Assembly: GCA_041918615.1 (NCBI GenBank)
Contig: JAYRVH010000029.1
Location: forward strand, 1-64,000
From: JAEUJM01 sp041918615
GTDB taxonomy: Bacteria; Actinomycetota; Acidimicrobiia; Acidimicrobiales; DATDAH01
Direction: 5' to 3'
DNA: 64,000 nt
Shown piece after piece: positions 1-9,847 of this stretch. Below the pieces are notes generated by a model. That model searched no databases. It was not told the DNA's origin and saw only the letters and a program-made list of their open reading frames with translations. Numbering within the stretch: the first letter of the stretch is position 1; the number at the start of each line of letters is the position of its first letter. The position numbers and the translations under genes were made by a program.

Positions 1-90
1 CTGGTCCGGCCGCAGCTGGTCCGGCAACGACTGGTCCGGGCGCAGCTGGTCCGGGCGCAGCTGGTCCGGCCGCAGCTGGAGCGGCGGGTC
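1..90. repeat. 15-bp tandem repeat array
   Basis: Copies of CTGGTCCGGCCGCAG begin at 1, 16, 31, 46 and 61, with a worn sixth at 76 and looser CTGGTCCGG echoes to about 170. The unit is five codons long, so it keeps frame whichever strand is read. On the minus strand it encodes a Pro-Asp-Gln-Leu type repeat with almost only G/C in third positions. On the plus strand one frame gives a Gly-Pro-Ala tail ending at a TGA at 195-197, but with poor third-position bias. The array runs off the left edge, so its full length is unknown. Confidence 0.85.
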
Positions 91-306
91 GTGGTCAACC
101 GGCAGCTGGTCCGGCGGCTCCTGGTCCGGTTCCACCTGGTCGGGCCGCTCCTGGGCCGGCGGCAGCTGGACATGAGAACCAACCGCCCACGGGGTGACCC
201 GCCCACCGCCCCTCCGTTGTCGCTCAATCGGCCCCGGAAACGGCCGATGGACACCGATACCGGGTCGGCGGGAGCCTGAGCGCCTGCGGGCCGTGACATC
301 GACCAT
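1..306 (-). CDS. possible PDQ-repeat protein, partial (runs off left edge)
   Basis: An open frame starts at an ATG at 306-304 and stays open to the window edge (102 codons). The first 45 residues are Arg/Gly-rich and unlike any family I know. The rest is a Gln/Pro/Asp-rich repeat (RPDQL units) written by the 15-bp array. Third positions in the repeat are nearly all G or C, which fits real coding in this genome. Against it: the start lies only 12 bp from the divergent start at 319, leaving no room for two promoters, and the N-terminal part looks like low-complexity translation. Function unknown. Confidence 0.3.
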   Translation of the reverse strand, partial: MVDVTARRRSGSRRPGIGVHRPFPGPIERQRRGGGRVTPWAVGSHVQLPPAQERPDQVEPDQEPPDQLPVDHDPPLQLRPDQLRPDQLRPDQSLPDQLRPDQ

Positions 307-318
307 GAACCGGGCCCC

Positions 319-2913
319 ATGACCGCCTCAGACACGCACACCGACCCAGAGCGTCGACCCGACGCAGCCGTGAGTCCCGTACGGGTGCTCACGGCTGCGC
401 TGGTTCTCGCCTCGATGGCCGCTGGCACTGTGGTCTGGGCGTTGGCGCCGACCGGCGACCAGTCAGGCGCGTTGGTGGCGTGCCTGCTCATCGCCGCCGG
501 CTTCGCGGCCAGTGAGGTGTTCGTCGTCCACGTGCAGGTCCGGCGGGACTCGCACTCGTTCTCGCTCAGCGAAGTCCCGCTCGTGGTCGGCCTGTATCTG
601 GTCAGCCCACGGGGGCTCCTGGTCGGCGCGCTCGTCGGCGTCGGGCTCGCGCTCGTCCTGCATCGTCACCAACCGGTGATCAAGCTCGTGTTCAACCTGG
701 CCAAGCTCACCCTCGAGATCGCGGTCGCCGTCACGATCTTCCGGGCCGCCGATCCGGTCCCGGGCATCCCGGGGGGGAAGGAGGTGTGGGTGACCTTCGC
801 CGCGACGATCGCCGCGTCGATCATCGGCGCCGTGCTGGTCTCACTGGCCATCGCCGCGTCGGAGCGGTCGTGGAAGGACGCCGGCTTCCGGGCCACGTTG
901 CCCATCAGCCTGCTGGGGACCACCACGGCGACCTCGCTCGGTCTCATCACCGTCGTGATGATCGATGCCGCTCCCGGGATCGTCTGGCTCCTGCTCTTCC
1001 CCGTGGCGGGCTGCTACGGCCTCTACTCCGCGTGGACCAAGCAGACCCGCCGGACCGAGAGCCTCCAGTTCCTCTACCGCACCGCACAGCTCCTCCAGGA
1101 GCACGCCTCGGTCGACGAGGCGACCGTGACCCTCCTGGCGGAGACGCGCACGGTGCTGCGGGCCAGGAGCGTCGACCTCGTCTACCGGGCCGGGGACGGC
1201 GGCCAGCCGCTACGGGCCACGTTCGGGGCCGAAGGCGACGGCGCGCTCCGGCCAGCCACCGATGCCGAGATGGACGAGCTCGTCGCCACGCTCGCCGGGA
1301 CCGACGAGGCCAGGCTGGTCATCCGCCGCGCCCACGGAACCGACCCCGGTCACCCCGACCCGAACGACGGCGAGCTGTCGATCATCGCCCCCCTCGTCAC
1401 CGGCGAGCAGACGGTGGGCGCCCTCGTCATCGGGCCGCCGCTGGGCGACGTAGCCCGATTCGGCGAGGAGGAGCGTCGGCTCGTCGACACGACGGCCCAC
1501 GCGCTGAGCGCCGCCCTCGAGAACGGTTCGCTCGAGCGCTCGCTGGCACAGATGAAGACGATCGAGCAGGAGCTCACGCATCTGGCGCACCACGATCCCC
1601 TCACCGAGCTCCCGAACCGCACCCGATTCATCGAGCGGGTGGCCGAGGCCGCGTCGCCCGCCAACAGCGCGAGCGGGTCGTTCGCACTGCTGTTCATCGA
1701 TCTGGACGACTTCAAGTTCGTGAACGACTCGCTCGGCCACGACATCGGCGACGCCCTGCTGGTCGAGGTCGGCCGGCGCATCAGCCTCTGCCTGCGGCCC
1801 GGTGATCTCGCGGCGCGGCTCGGGGGCGACGAGTTCGCCGTCCTGCTCGAGCCGGTGGAGGGGCCCGCCGAGGCCAAACGGGTGGCGGGTGAGATCCTCG
1901 GGGCGCTCAGTCGACCGGTCGTGCTCGGCGGGCACTCCATGGGCACGGCCGCGAGCATCGGCGTCGCGCTCGGCGAGCCGGGCGCCGATGTCGCGGAGGT
2001 CCTCAAAGGAGCCGACGTGGCCATGTACGAGGCCAAGGCCGCGGGAAAGGGCCAGGTCGCCTGTCTCCAGGACGGCGAGGCGACCAGGCTGTCGAGCTAC
2101 GAGCTCCTGCGGGGAATCGAGGTGGCAGGGGACCGGGGGGAGCTGTCGGTCGACTACCAGCCGGTCGTCCGCCTCACCGACGAATCGTTGGACTCGCTCG
2201 AGGCCCTCATCCGTTGGGACCACGGTGAGCGCGGGCGTGTCCCGCCGGCAGGCTTCGTCCGGTTGGCGGAGATGAACCGCGGGATCGACGACATCACCCG
2301 GCTCGTGCTCCGCGATGCGTGCTCGCACCTGCAGCGCCACTCCCCCGAGGTGCTCCCCGGCATCAGCATCAACCTGTCGAGGCGAGGCCTGCGAATCCCC
2401 GACTTCATCGAAGACGCCCACCGGGTGCTCGCCGAGACGGGCGTCGAGCCTCGTCGCCTTGTCTGCGAGATCAGCGAATCGATGCTGCTCGAGGGCGAGG
2501 CGATCCTGAGCGTCCGTGCGCTCCAGGAGTTGGGTGTCCGGATCTCGATCCACGACTTCGGGGCGCAGTCCTGCTCGATCCAACGACTCCGCGAGCTCGC
2601 GCTCGACCAGATCAAGATCGCCCACCCGTTCGTCGGTGAGGTGGACCGCGAGCCCCGCGATCTCGAGGTGGTCCGGGGGATCGTGACGCTCGGCAAGGCG
2701 CTCGGGCTCGATGTCGTCGCCAGAGGGGTCGAGCGCGAGATGCAGTTGACGGCGCTGCGCGCCGCCGGCTGCCACGCCGTGCAGGGCTACCTCATCGCCC
2801 GGCCGATGCCCGGCGGCGAGCTCGAGGGATACCTCGCGGGGACCGGCGGGCGCGACGGGCGCGGCAGGCCCGCCGCATGGAGCGACCACCCCTTCGTCGA
2901 CAGCGCATCCTGA
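319..2913 (+). CDS. membrane GGDEF/EAL protein with GAF domain
   Basis: Predicted c-di-GMP signalling protein, 864 aa. Residues about 20-250 form six or seven hydrophobic segments of a MASE-like sensor. A GAF-like region follows (about 255-400), then GGDEF (about 425-590) with an intact GGDEF signature near residue 502, then EAL (about 605-850). The EALIRW motif near residue 627 and the NLS motif are kept. However, the usual DDFG is HDFG, the KID motif reads KIA, and VAEGVE reads VARGVE. These changes remove residues used for metal binding and catalysis in active EAL phosphodiesterases. The likely activity is diguanylate cyclase, with EAL as a binding or regulatory domain (inference). Alone between the repeat and the tRNAs. 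Confidence 0.88.
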   Translation: MTASDTHTDPERRPDAAVSPVRVLTAALVLASMAAGTVVWALAPTGDQSGALVACLLIAAGFAASEVFVVHVQVRRDSHSFSLSEVPLVVGLYLVSPRGLLVGALVGVGLALVLHRHQPVIKLVFNLAKLTLEIAVAVTIFRAADPVPGIPGGKEVWVTFAATIAASIIGAVLVSLAIAASERSWKDAGFRATLPISLLGTTTATSLGLITVVMIDAAPGIVWLLLFPVAGCYGLYSAWTKQTRRTESLQFLYRTAQLLQEHASVDEATVTLLAETRTVLRARSVDLVYRAGDGGQPLRATFGAEGDGALRPATDAEMDELVATLAGTDEARLVIRRAHGTDPGHPDPNDGELSIIAPLVTGEQTVGALVIGPPLGDVARFGEEERRLVDTTAHALSAALENGSLERSLAQMKTIEQELTHLAHHDPLTELPNRTRFIERVAEAASPANSASGSFALLFIDLDDFKFVNDSLGHDIGDALLVEVGRRISLCLRPGDLAARLGGDEFAVLLEPVEGPAEAKRVAGEILGALSRPVVLGGHSMGTAASIGVALGEPGADVAEVLKGADVAMYEAKAAGKGQVACLQDGEATRLSSYELLRGIEVAGDRGELSVDYQPVVRLTDESLDSLEALIRWDHGERGRVPPAGFVRLAEMNRGIDDITRLVLRDACSHLQRHSPEVLPGISINLSRRGLRIPDFIEDAHRVLAETGVEPRRLVCEISESMLLEGEAILSVRALQELGVRISIHDFGAQSCSIQRLRELALDQIKIAHPFVGEVDREPRDLEVVRGIVTLGKALGLDVVARGVEREMQLTALRAAGCHAVQGYLIARPMPGGELEGYLAGTGGRDGRGRPAAWSDHPFVDSAS

Positions 2914-3017
2914 GCGATCTCGGCGTCGCGGATTGTCCTTTTCCCTCGGGGCCGCAGCGCGGGTACGCTCAACCGTTCGGTCGTTGCGGCGAGACCCGCT
3001 CCACCGAACCGCTTCAC

Positions 3018-3095
3018 GGTCCCGTGGTGCAGTTTGGAGTGCACGCCGCCCTGTCAAGGCGGAGGTCGCGGGTTCAAATCCCGTCGGGACCGCCA
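3018..3095 (+). tRNA. tRNA-Asp (GTC)
   Basis: Full cloverleaf: acceptor GGTCCCG pairs with CGGGACC, D stem GTGC/GCAC, anticodon stem CCGCC/GGCGG around loop CTGTCAA with anticodon GTC, T loop TTCAAAT. The 3' CCA (3093-3095) is encoded. It is followed 31 bp later by tRNA-Phe, and the two are probably co-transcribed. Confidence 0.96.
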
Positions 3096-3126
3096 CACGT
3101 TCGCAGCACACCATCACCAAGTTCAC

Positions 3127-3202
3127 GGTCGGGTAGCTCAGTTGGCAGAGCGCGCGCCTGAAAAGCGCGAGGTCACCGGATCGACGCCGGTCCCGACCAC
3201 CA
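3127..3202 (+). tRNA. tRNA-Phe (GAA)
   Basis: Acceptor GGTCGGG pairs with CCCGACC, D stem GCTC/GAGC, anticodon stem CGCGC/GCGCG around loop CTGAAAA (anticodon GAA), and CCA is encoded at 3200-3202. The T loop is ATCGACG at 3180-3186, so the normally invariant T54 is A. Stems are otherwise perfect. Confidence 0.95.
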
Positions 3203-3267
3203 GGAGAGATCAACACGGCGAGCACCCGGGCACGGCCTCGTGAGCCGAGCCGGGCTCGCCGCCCCGC

Positions 3268-4677
<1,410 letters not shown>

Positions 4678-4762
4678 CGGGGGCGAAGTTAGCCGTCCCG
4701 CTCCACGGCTCCCCAACCACCCGGCCGCGACCTGCTCGACGGGGCCTACGCTGCGGGCCACC

Positions 4763-5845
4763 ATGACCCTGCCCGTGGTGCCACCCGTGAAGCCCATGTT
4801 GGCCAAGGCCGTGGCCGGCATCGACGCCCTGCCCGACGTGGCGATGTGCTTCGAGCCCAAATGGGATGGCTTCCGCTGCATCGTGTTCCGCGACGGCGAC
4901 GAGATCGAGCTGGGCAGCCGCAACGAGCGCCCGCTCACCCGCTACTTCCCCGAGCTGATCGAGCCGTTGCTGGCCCAACTGCCCGAGCGCTGCGTGGTGG
5001 ACGGCGAGATCGTGCTCGTGGGGCCCGACCGGCTCGAGTTCGACCAACTGCAGCAGCGGCTTCACCCAGCCGAGTCGCGCGTCAACCGTCTCGCCGTCGA
5101 GACCCCGGCCAGCTTCGTCGCCTTCGACCTCCTCGCTTTGGGCGACGACGACCTCACCGGCCGGACCTTCGCCAAGCGCCGCTCGCAGGTGGAGGGCGCG
5201 CTGGCCGGCGTGCGACCACCGATCCACCTCACACCCATGACCCGTGACCCGGCGGTCGCCGAGGACTGGTTCCAGCGTTTCGAGGGCGCCGGCCTCGACG
5301 GGGTGATGGCCAAGCCCGCCGACGGTCTCTACGTCCGCGACAAGCGGGTGCAGTTCAAGGTGAAGCACCAGCGCACGGCCGACTGCGTGGTCGCCGGGTA
5401 CCGGGTCCACAAGAGCGGCGACGGCATCGGGTCACTGCTGCTCGGGCTGTGGGGTGACGACGGCGACCTCCATCACGTGGGAGTCGCCGCCAGCTTCACC
5501 GCGAAACGCCGCGTCGAGCTCACCGCCGAGTTGGCGGCGTACGAAGCCGGGGGCACGACCGACCACCCGTGGCAGGAGTGGGTCGACCACATGGCCTCGT
5601 CGGCCGAGGACGGCAAGGTGGCGGGCGGGCTCTCCCGTTGGAACGCCGCCAAGGACCTCTCTTGGCACCCCGTGCGTGCCGAACTGGTGGCCGAGGTCAA
5701 GTACGGCGGGGTGCTCGACGGCCGCTTCCGGCCAGGCGTCACCCAGCTCCTGCGCTGGCGGCCCGACCGATCGCCCTCGTCCTGCACGTTCGACCAGCTC
5801 CAGCTGCCGCCGCCCGTGCAGGTGTCAGAGGTCTTCGAGGGCTAG
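4763..5845 (+). CDS. ligC: ATP-dependent DNA ligase, LigC-like
   Basis: Seals DNA nicks using ATP, 360 aa. The adenylation motif EPKWDGFR places the nucleophilic lysine at residue 33. Further ligase motifs follow: VDGEIV, GLDGVMAK and QFKVKHQR. The OB-fold region follows (VAGYRVHKSG onward). Size and lack of fused polymerase or nuclease domains match mycobacterial LigC, not LigD. The ATG at 4763 is the first sensible start before VPPVKPMLAKA. The gene ends in CTAG, which is also the stop of the opposite-strand gene at 5842. Neighbours encode a LigD-type polymerase and a 5'-3' exonuclease, so the locus looks like a repair set. No Ku gene is present. Confidence 0.9.
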   Translation: MTLPVVPPVKPMLAKAVAGIDALPDVAMCFEPKWDGFRCIVFRDGDEIELGSRNERPLTRYFPELIEPLLAQLPERCVVDGEIVLVGPDRLEFDQLQQRLHPAESRVNRLAVETPASFVAFDLLALGDDDLTGRTFAKRRSQVEGALAGVRPPIHLTPMTRDPAVAEDWFQRFEGAGLDGVMAKPADGLYVRDKRVQFKVKHQRTADCVVAGYRVHKSGDGIGSLLLGLWGDDGDLHHVGVAASFTAKRRVELTAELAAYEAGGTTDHPWQEWVDHMASSAEDGKVAGGLSRWNAAKDLSWHPVRAELVAEVKYGGVLDGRFRPGVTQLLRWRPDRSPSSCTFDQLQLPPPVQVSEVFEG

Positions 5846-6282
5846 ATGTCGTCGAGGGCCAGTTCGAGCTCGGGGGCACCGAGGCCCCGGACGCCCGCGC
5901 ACTGCTGGCGCAACCGCATGACCGACGCTGCGGCCATGACCCCCACCAGTGCCGCCAGGCAGGCGACGGCGTAGCCCGGCATCTCGGCGTGACCGGCGAG
6001 GAAGAGGTACAGGTACGGGGTTAGGAAGCTGGCGGCGGCCACGCCCGCCCAGAACTGCACGGCGGCGTAGTCGCGCGCATGGAAGCCGGAGACGATCCTC
6101 ACCTGCGCGAGCGCCAAGGGATAGGCCGTCACCACGTCGAGCACGAGGAAGACCGCGGGGTTGATGCCGTAACGGACCAGGATGGGCCAGGCGAGCATGG
6201 CGCGGAGCAGCGAGTACCCACACAAGGCAAGAATCCACAACCTGCCGAGGCGACCCACTGCCGCATCGTCAGGAGCGGTCAT
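5842..6282 (-). CDS. small four-helix membrane protein, unknown function
   Basis: 146 aa with about four hydrophobic segments (roughly 16-35, 44-62, 76-96, 105-123) and an acidic cytoplasmic tail (GAPELELALDDI). I do not recognise the family. Its stop overlaps the ligase stop on the other strand by four bases (CTAG), and its start faces the polymerase gene at 6348. Possible roles cannot be given from sequence alone. Confidence 0.7.
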   Translation of the reverse strand: MTAPDDAAVGRLGRLWILALCGYSLLRAMLAWPILVRYGINPAVFLVLDVVTAYPLALAQVRIVSGFHARDYAAVQFWAGVAAASFLTPYLYLFLAGHAEMPGYAVACLAALVGVMAAASVMRLRQQCAGVRGLGAPELELALDDI

Positions 6283-6347
6283 GTTGCTATCTATCGTAAC
6301 AACCGCGGCGGATCCTTAGGACATCGCGCAGGACTACGGTCGACCCC

Positions 6348-7355
6348 GTGGGAACAGAGGTGATCCTCGAGCTGGCCGGCCACGAGGTGGCCGTCTCGAA
6401 TCCGCAGAAGATCTACTTCCCCGCGACAGGCGCCACCAAGCTCGACCTCGTCGAGTTCTACCTGGCGGTCGGCGAGCCGCTGCTGGCCGCCGTCGGGGGC
6501 CGGCCCGCCCTCTTGCAGCGGTTCCCCGACGGCGTGTCGGGCAAGTCCTTCTTCCAGAAGCGGGTACCCGGGTCGCGGCCCGACTGGCTCGACACGACGG
6601 TGGTCAGCACCCCCAACGGCACCACCAGCGACGCGCTGGTGCTCACCGACCTGGCCCACGTCGTCTGGGCGGTGAACCTCGGCTGCATCGGCTTCCACCT
6701 CTGGCCGGCCAAGGCCACTGCCGTCGACGTTTCCGACCAGTTGCGCATCGACCTCGACCCCTCACCCGGCGTCGCGTTCGACGACATCCGGTGGGCCGCC
6801 CACCAGACCCGGGCGCTCCTCGACGACCTGGGCATCGCGTCCTATGTGAAGACGACGGGATCGCGCGGACTGCACCTGTTCGTGGCTCTCGAGCCGCGCT
6901 GGGACGCCTACGCGGTCCGGGCGGCGGCCGTGGCCCTCGCCCGCGAGCTCGAACGGCAGTGGCCCGAGCGGATCACCGCGCAGTGGTGGAAGGAGGAGCG
7001 GGGCCGTCGGGTCTTCGTCGACTTCAACCAGAACGCCCCCCACAAGACGGTGTTCGGGGCGTGGTCGGTACGAGCCCGCGTCGGCGGGCAGGTGTCCACG
7101 CCGGTCACCTGGGACGGCCTGGACGCCATCCACCCCGACGACCTCACCATGGCCACCGTCCCCGGCCGCGTGGCCGAGCGCGGCGACCCCTGGGCGGCCA
7201 TGGCCCGCACACCCCAGTCGATCGAGCCACTGCTCGAGATGAGCCGGGCCGACATGGCCGCCGGCCTCATGGACGCGCCCTGGCCGCCCGTGTATCCGAA
7301 GATGCCGAACGAGCCCCCCCGGGTCGCTCCGAGCAGGGCCAAGCGGGCCACGTAG
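6348..7355 (+). CDS. stand-alone LigD-type primase-polymerase (Prim-PolC/PolDom)
   Basis: 335 aa, homologous to the polymerase domain of bacterial LigD. Hallmarks are SNPQKIYFPATG at the N-terminus, QKRVP, the metal-binding DLDP (about residue 137), TTGSRGLHLF and FVDFNQNAP. Such enzymes fill short gaps, often with ribonucleotides, in end joining or excision repair. The start is a GTG at 6348. With LigC and the exonuclease at 7494 it forms a plausible gap-repair module; in mycobacteria the equivalent Prim-PolC and LigC work together in base excision repair (established for that pair, inferred here). Confidence 0.9.
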   Translation: MGTEVILELAGHEVAVSNPQKIYFPATGATKLDLVEFYLAVGEPLLAAVGGRPALLQRFPDGVSGKSFFQKRVPGSRPDWLDTTVVSTPNGTTSDALVLTDLAHVVWAVNLGCIGFHLWPAKATAVDVSDQLRIDLDPSPGVAFDDIRWAAHQTRALLDDLGIASYVKTTGSRGLHLFVALEPRWDAYAVRAAAVALARELERQWPERITAQWWKEERGRRVFVDFNQNAPHKTVFGAWSVRARVGGQVSTPVTWDGLDAIHPDDLTMATVPGRVAERGDPWAAMARTPQSIEPLLEMSRADMAAGLMDAPWPPVYPKMPNEPPRVAPSRAKRAT

Positions 7356-7384
7356 GGGCCGCGCGAACAGACCGGTCCGCCAAG

Positions 7385-7435
7385 CGAACTCAGCGCATCG
7401 ACACCCCTCAGAGCGCACTGGATGCGCCGAGTTCG
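7385..7435. terminator. bidirectional terminator-like hairpin
   Basis: CGAACTCAGCGCATC (7385-7399) pairs with GATGCGCCGAGTTCG (7421-7435), 14 of 15 positions, across a 21-nt loop. It lies between the convergent polymerase and exonuclease genes. There is no T-tract on either side, so termination is inferred from position and stem strength. Confidence 0.6.
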
Positions 7436-7493
7436 GTTCGCAGACCGCAGATCGGAACCCACCTCTCGGTCGGGCCCGTAGCCCGAAGGGCCG

Positions 7494-8378
7494 TCAGCGG
7501 CGCGAGGCCTCGAGGCGCTTCACGCGGCGGAGGAAGCCGGGGGCATCGAGGCGTGCGCAGACCTCGGCGAAGGAGTCGCCGGGGCCGGTCCAGCAGAGGT
7601 CGTCGACCGAGGCCGACACCGGAGCATCGGTCGCGATGGTGGCGATCCGGCGGAACAGCAGCGCCTCGTCGAAGTGGTGCTCGAGCGTGGTCGCCAGCTT
7701 GGAGCCGCCGCGGACGGTGATGTCCCACTGCCCGGCTGCGGTGGGGATGTCCTCGAGGTGCCCGTAGTGGGCGAGGACGGCGGCGGCGGACTTCGCCCCC
7801 CAGCCCTGGAGGCCCGGGAAGCCGTCGGCGCTGTCGCCCACGAGGGCCAGGTAATCGGGGATCGACTCGGGCGGCACACCGAACTTCTCGATCACCCCGG
7901 CCCGGTCGTAGGTCAACCCTTTGCGGCGATCGAGTTGCACGATGCGACCGTCTTCGGTGACGCACTGGCCGAGGTCCTTGTCCGGGGTGCAGATGACCAC
8001 CTGGTCGACCCGTGGATCGGTTGCGGCCATCGCCGCGCCGGCACCGAGCGCGTCGTCGGCCTCGAACTCGACCATGGGCCACACCGTGAGCCCGGCCGCG
8101 GCGAGCGCCTCCTCGACGATCGGGAACTGGCCGAACAGCACCGGGTCGATGCCCGAGCCGTCCTTGTAGCCGGCCCAGAGGTCGTTGCGGAAGGACTCGA
8201 TGATGTGGTCGGTGGCCACGGCAACGTGGGTTGCGCCTTCCTCGAGGAGCGTCAGCATCGAGCCCAGCACCCCCCGGGCCGCCGAGACCTCCTCGCCCCT
8301 GTCGTTCACGTGTGGCGGCAGCGCGAAGAAGTAGCGGAACAACTCGTAGGTGCCGTCGACCAGGTGGACCTTCACCGC
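7494..8378 (-). CDS. 5'-3' exonuclease, Pol I N-terminal/FEN family
   Basis: 294 aa from a GTG at 8378, the start that places VHLVDGTYELFR at the N-terminus as in the family. Metal-binding acidic residues appear in VDGTYE, FEADDALG and CTPDKDLGQC, and the helix-hairpin-helix region in DYLALVGDSADGFPGLQGWG. No polymerase domain follows. The enzyme should trim flaps or primers and would complete a nuclease-polymerase-ligase set with its two neighbours. A longer frame to 8477 exists but adds only non-family sequence. Confidence 0.9.
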   Translation of the reverse strand, partial: AVKVHLVDGTYELFRYFFALPPHVNDRGEEVSAARGVLGSMLTLLEEGATHVAVATDHIIESFRNDLWAGYKDGSGIDPVLFGQFPIVEEALAAAGLTVWPMVEFEADDALGAGAAMAATDPRVDQVVICTPDKDLGQCVTEDGRIVQLDRRKGLTYDRAGVIEKFGVPPESIPDYLALVGDSADGFPGLQGWGAKSAAAVLAHYGHLEDIPTAAGQWDITVRGGSKLATTLEHHFDEALLFRRIATIATDAPVSASVDDLCWTGPGDSFAEVCARLDAPGFLRRVKRLEASRR

Positions 8379-8470
8379 GCCAGTGTCCCACTCCCGACCG
8401 GCGGCCGGGAGTGGGACCATCGCCGGTCCGCCCGACTGCGGTGGGCGGGAACCAACTAGTGTCTCCTCAC

Positions 8471-8483
8471 TGAACACTGTTCA
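8471..8483. promoter_or_regulatory. operator-like palindrome TGAACACTGTTCA
   Basis: Perfect 6+1+6 inverted repeat ending 11 bp before the GTG of the importer lipoprotein gene. It matches TKAACACYGTTMA, also found at 35046 and 55236. The form is typical of TetR-family sites (inference). No regulator gene is adjacent. Confidence 0.6.
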
Positions 8484-8494
8484 CAGGGGGGCCA

Positions 8495-9847
8495 GTGACA
8501 CGACACGCACGAATGGGGACGGCACTCGGGGCACTCGCCATCGCGGCCCTGGTCGCCGGCGCCTGCACCGAGTCGACCCAAACCGCCCCGACGACGCCGG
8601 GGGCATCCGACGTCACCGGGCCCACCATCCCCACCACGGCGCCCGACGGCCCGGTGATCGAGGGGTACGGCGGCGACGAGGCCAGCTTCGGGACGGTGCC
8701 CGACCAGCCGACCGAGGCCGCCGGTGAACCCATCAAGGTGGGGATGATCAACCAGGAGGACACTCCCCTCGGCTCGTTCCCCGAGCTGCGTCTGGCGGTC
8801 GAGGCGGGCGTCGAATGGATCAACACCGAGCTCGGCGGTGTCGACGGTCGGCCCCTCGAGCTCGACACCTGCATCACCAACTTCTCCGTCGAGCGCTCGC
8901 AGGCCTGCGCACAGCAGATGGTGACCGACGAGGTGGTGGCGGTGCTCGGCGGCATCGACGTCACGAGCAACGGCTCGATACCCATCCTCGAACAGAACGA
9001 CCTGCCCTACGTGGGCGGGATTCCCGTCAATCTCGACGAGGAGGACAGCCCCATCTCCTTCCAGTTCAGCGGCGGCACACCGGGCGCCTTCACCGCGTTC
9101 TCCTACTACGCCGCGGAGACCCTGCAAGCCGAGAAGGTGGCCGTGGCCTACGCCGAGTACCCGCCGATCCAGTCGGCGGCACAGGACTACGGCGTGGCCG
9201 TCGCCGAGAGCCTGGGCATCGACGACGTCACCGAGGTGGCGTTCGGGCTCTCGACCACCGACTTCCTCCCTGTGCTCCAGCAGGCCAACGAGGGCGACCC
9301 CGACGCCATCTTCGTAGGCGCCGCGGACAGTGCGTGCGTGCCGGTCATGCAGGGCGCCGCCGACCTCGGCATCACGGCCAAGCTCTTCCTCACCGGGGCC
9401 TGCGCGGCGCCCGCCATCATCGCCGAGGCGGGACCCGCGGCCAGCGAGGGCCGCATCTTCAACGTCGAGGGGTTGCTCGACGCACCCGCCGACAGCACCA
9501 ATGCCGTCGATGGCGACCTCTACAACCGGGCCGTCTTGAAGTACGCCGACGACCTCGCCCCTGCGGGCGCCGGCACCGTGAGCTTCCGGGGGCTCATGAA
9601 CCTCTACGCGGTGATGGCCCGGATCGGCGCGGCCGATGTCTCGCCCGCCACGATCACCGACTCGTTCCGACGCTCCGAGGACGTGCCCAGCTTCAACGGC
9701 CACCCGTACACCTGCGCCACACCGCAGGTGCCCGGGCTCCCCTCGCTGTGCGCTCCCGAGGAAGTGCTCGTCGAGCAGCGCGCCGGGGCCCTCGCCGAGG
9801 TGTCCGACGGGTGGATCGACGTGCCGGGGATCCTCGCCGATCTCTGA
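8495..9847 (+). CDS. ABC transporter substrate-binding lipoprotein, LivK-like
   Basis: 450 aa periplasmic-binding-fold (type 1) protein for branched-chain amino acids, amides or similar solutes. The signal peptide ends in the lipobox LVAGAC, so the mature protein is lipid-anchored at Cys. A Thr/Pro-rich linker precedes the binding domain, which starts near IKVGMINQEDTPLG. The start is a GTG at 8495 with a G-rich Shine-Dalgarno. The fused permease gene follows immediately and overlaps or abuts its stop. The palindrome at 8471 probably controls the unit. Confidence 0.9.
   Translation: MTRHARMGTALGALAIAALVAGACTESTQTAPTTPGASDVTGPTIPTTAPDGPVIEGYGGDEASFGTVPDQPTEAAGEPIKVGMINQEDTPLGSFPELRLAVEAGVEWINTELGGVDGRPLELDTCITNFSVERSQACAQQMVTDEVVAVLGGIDVTSNGSIPILEQNDLPYVGGIPVNLDEEDSPISFQFSGGTPGAFTAFSYYAAETLQAEKVAVAYAEYPPIQSAAQDYGVAVAESLGIDDVTEVAFGLSTTDFLPVLQQANEGDPDAIFVGAADSACVPVMQGAADLGITAKLFLTGACAAPAIIAEAGPAASEGRIFNVEGLLDAPADSTNAVDGDLYNRAVLKYADDLAPAGAGTVSFRGLMNLYAVMARIGAADVSPATITDSFRRSEDVPSFNGHPYTCATPQVPGLPSLCAPEEVLVEQRAGALAEVSDGWIDVPGILADL

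Noticed and set aside
1210..3225. 671-codon open frame on the minus strand across the GGDEF/EAL gene
   Set aside because: Antisense shadow of a strong gene in a G+C-rich genome; runs through both tRNAs and has no domain.
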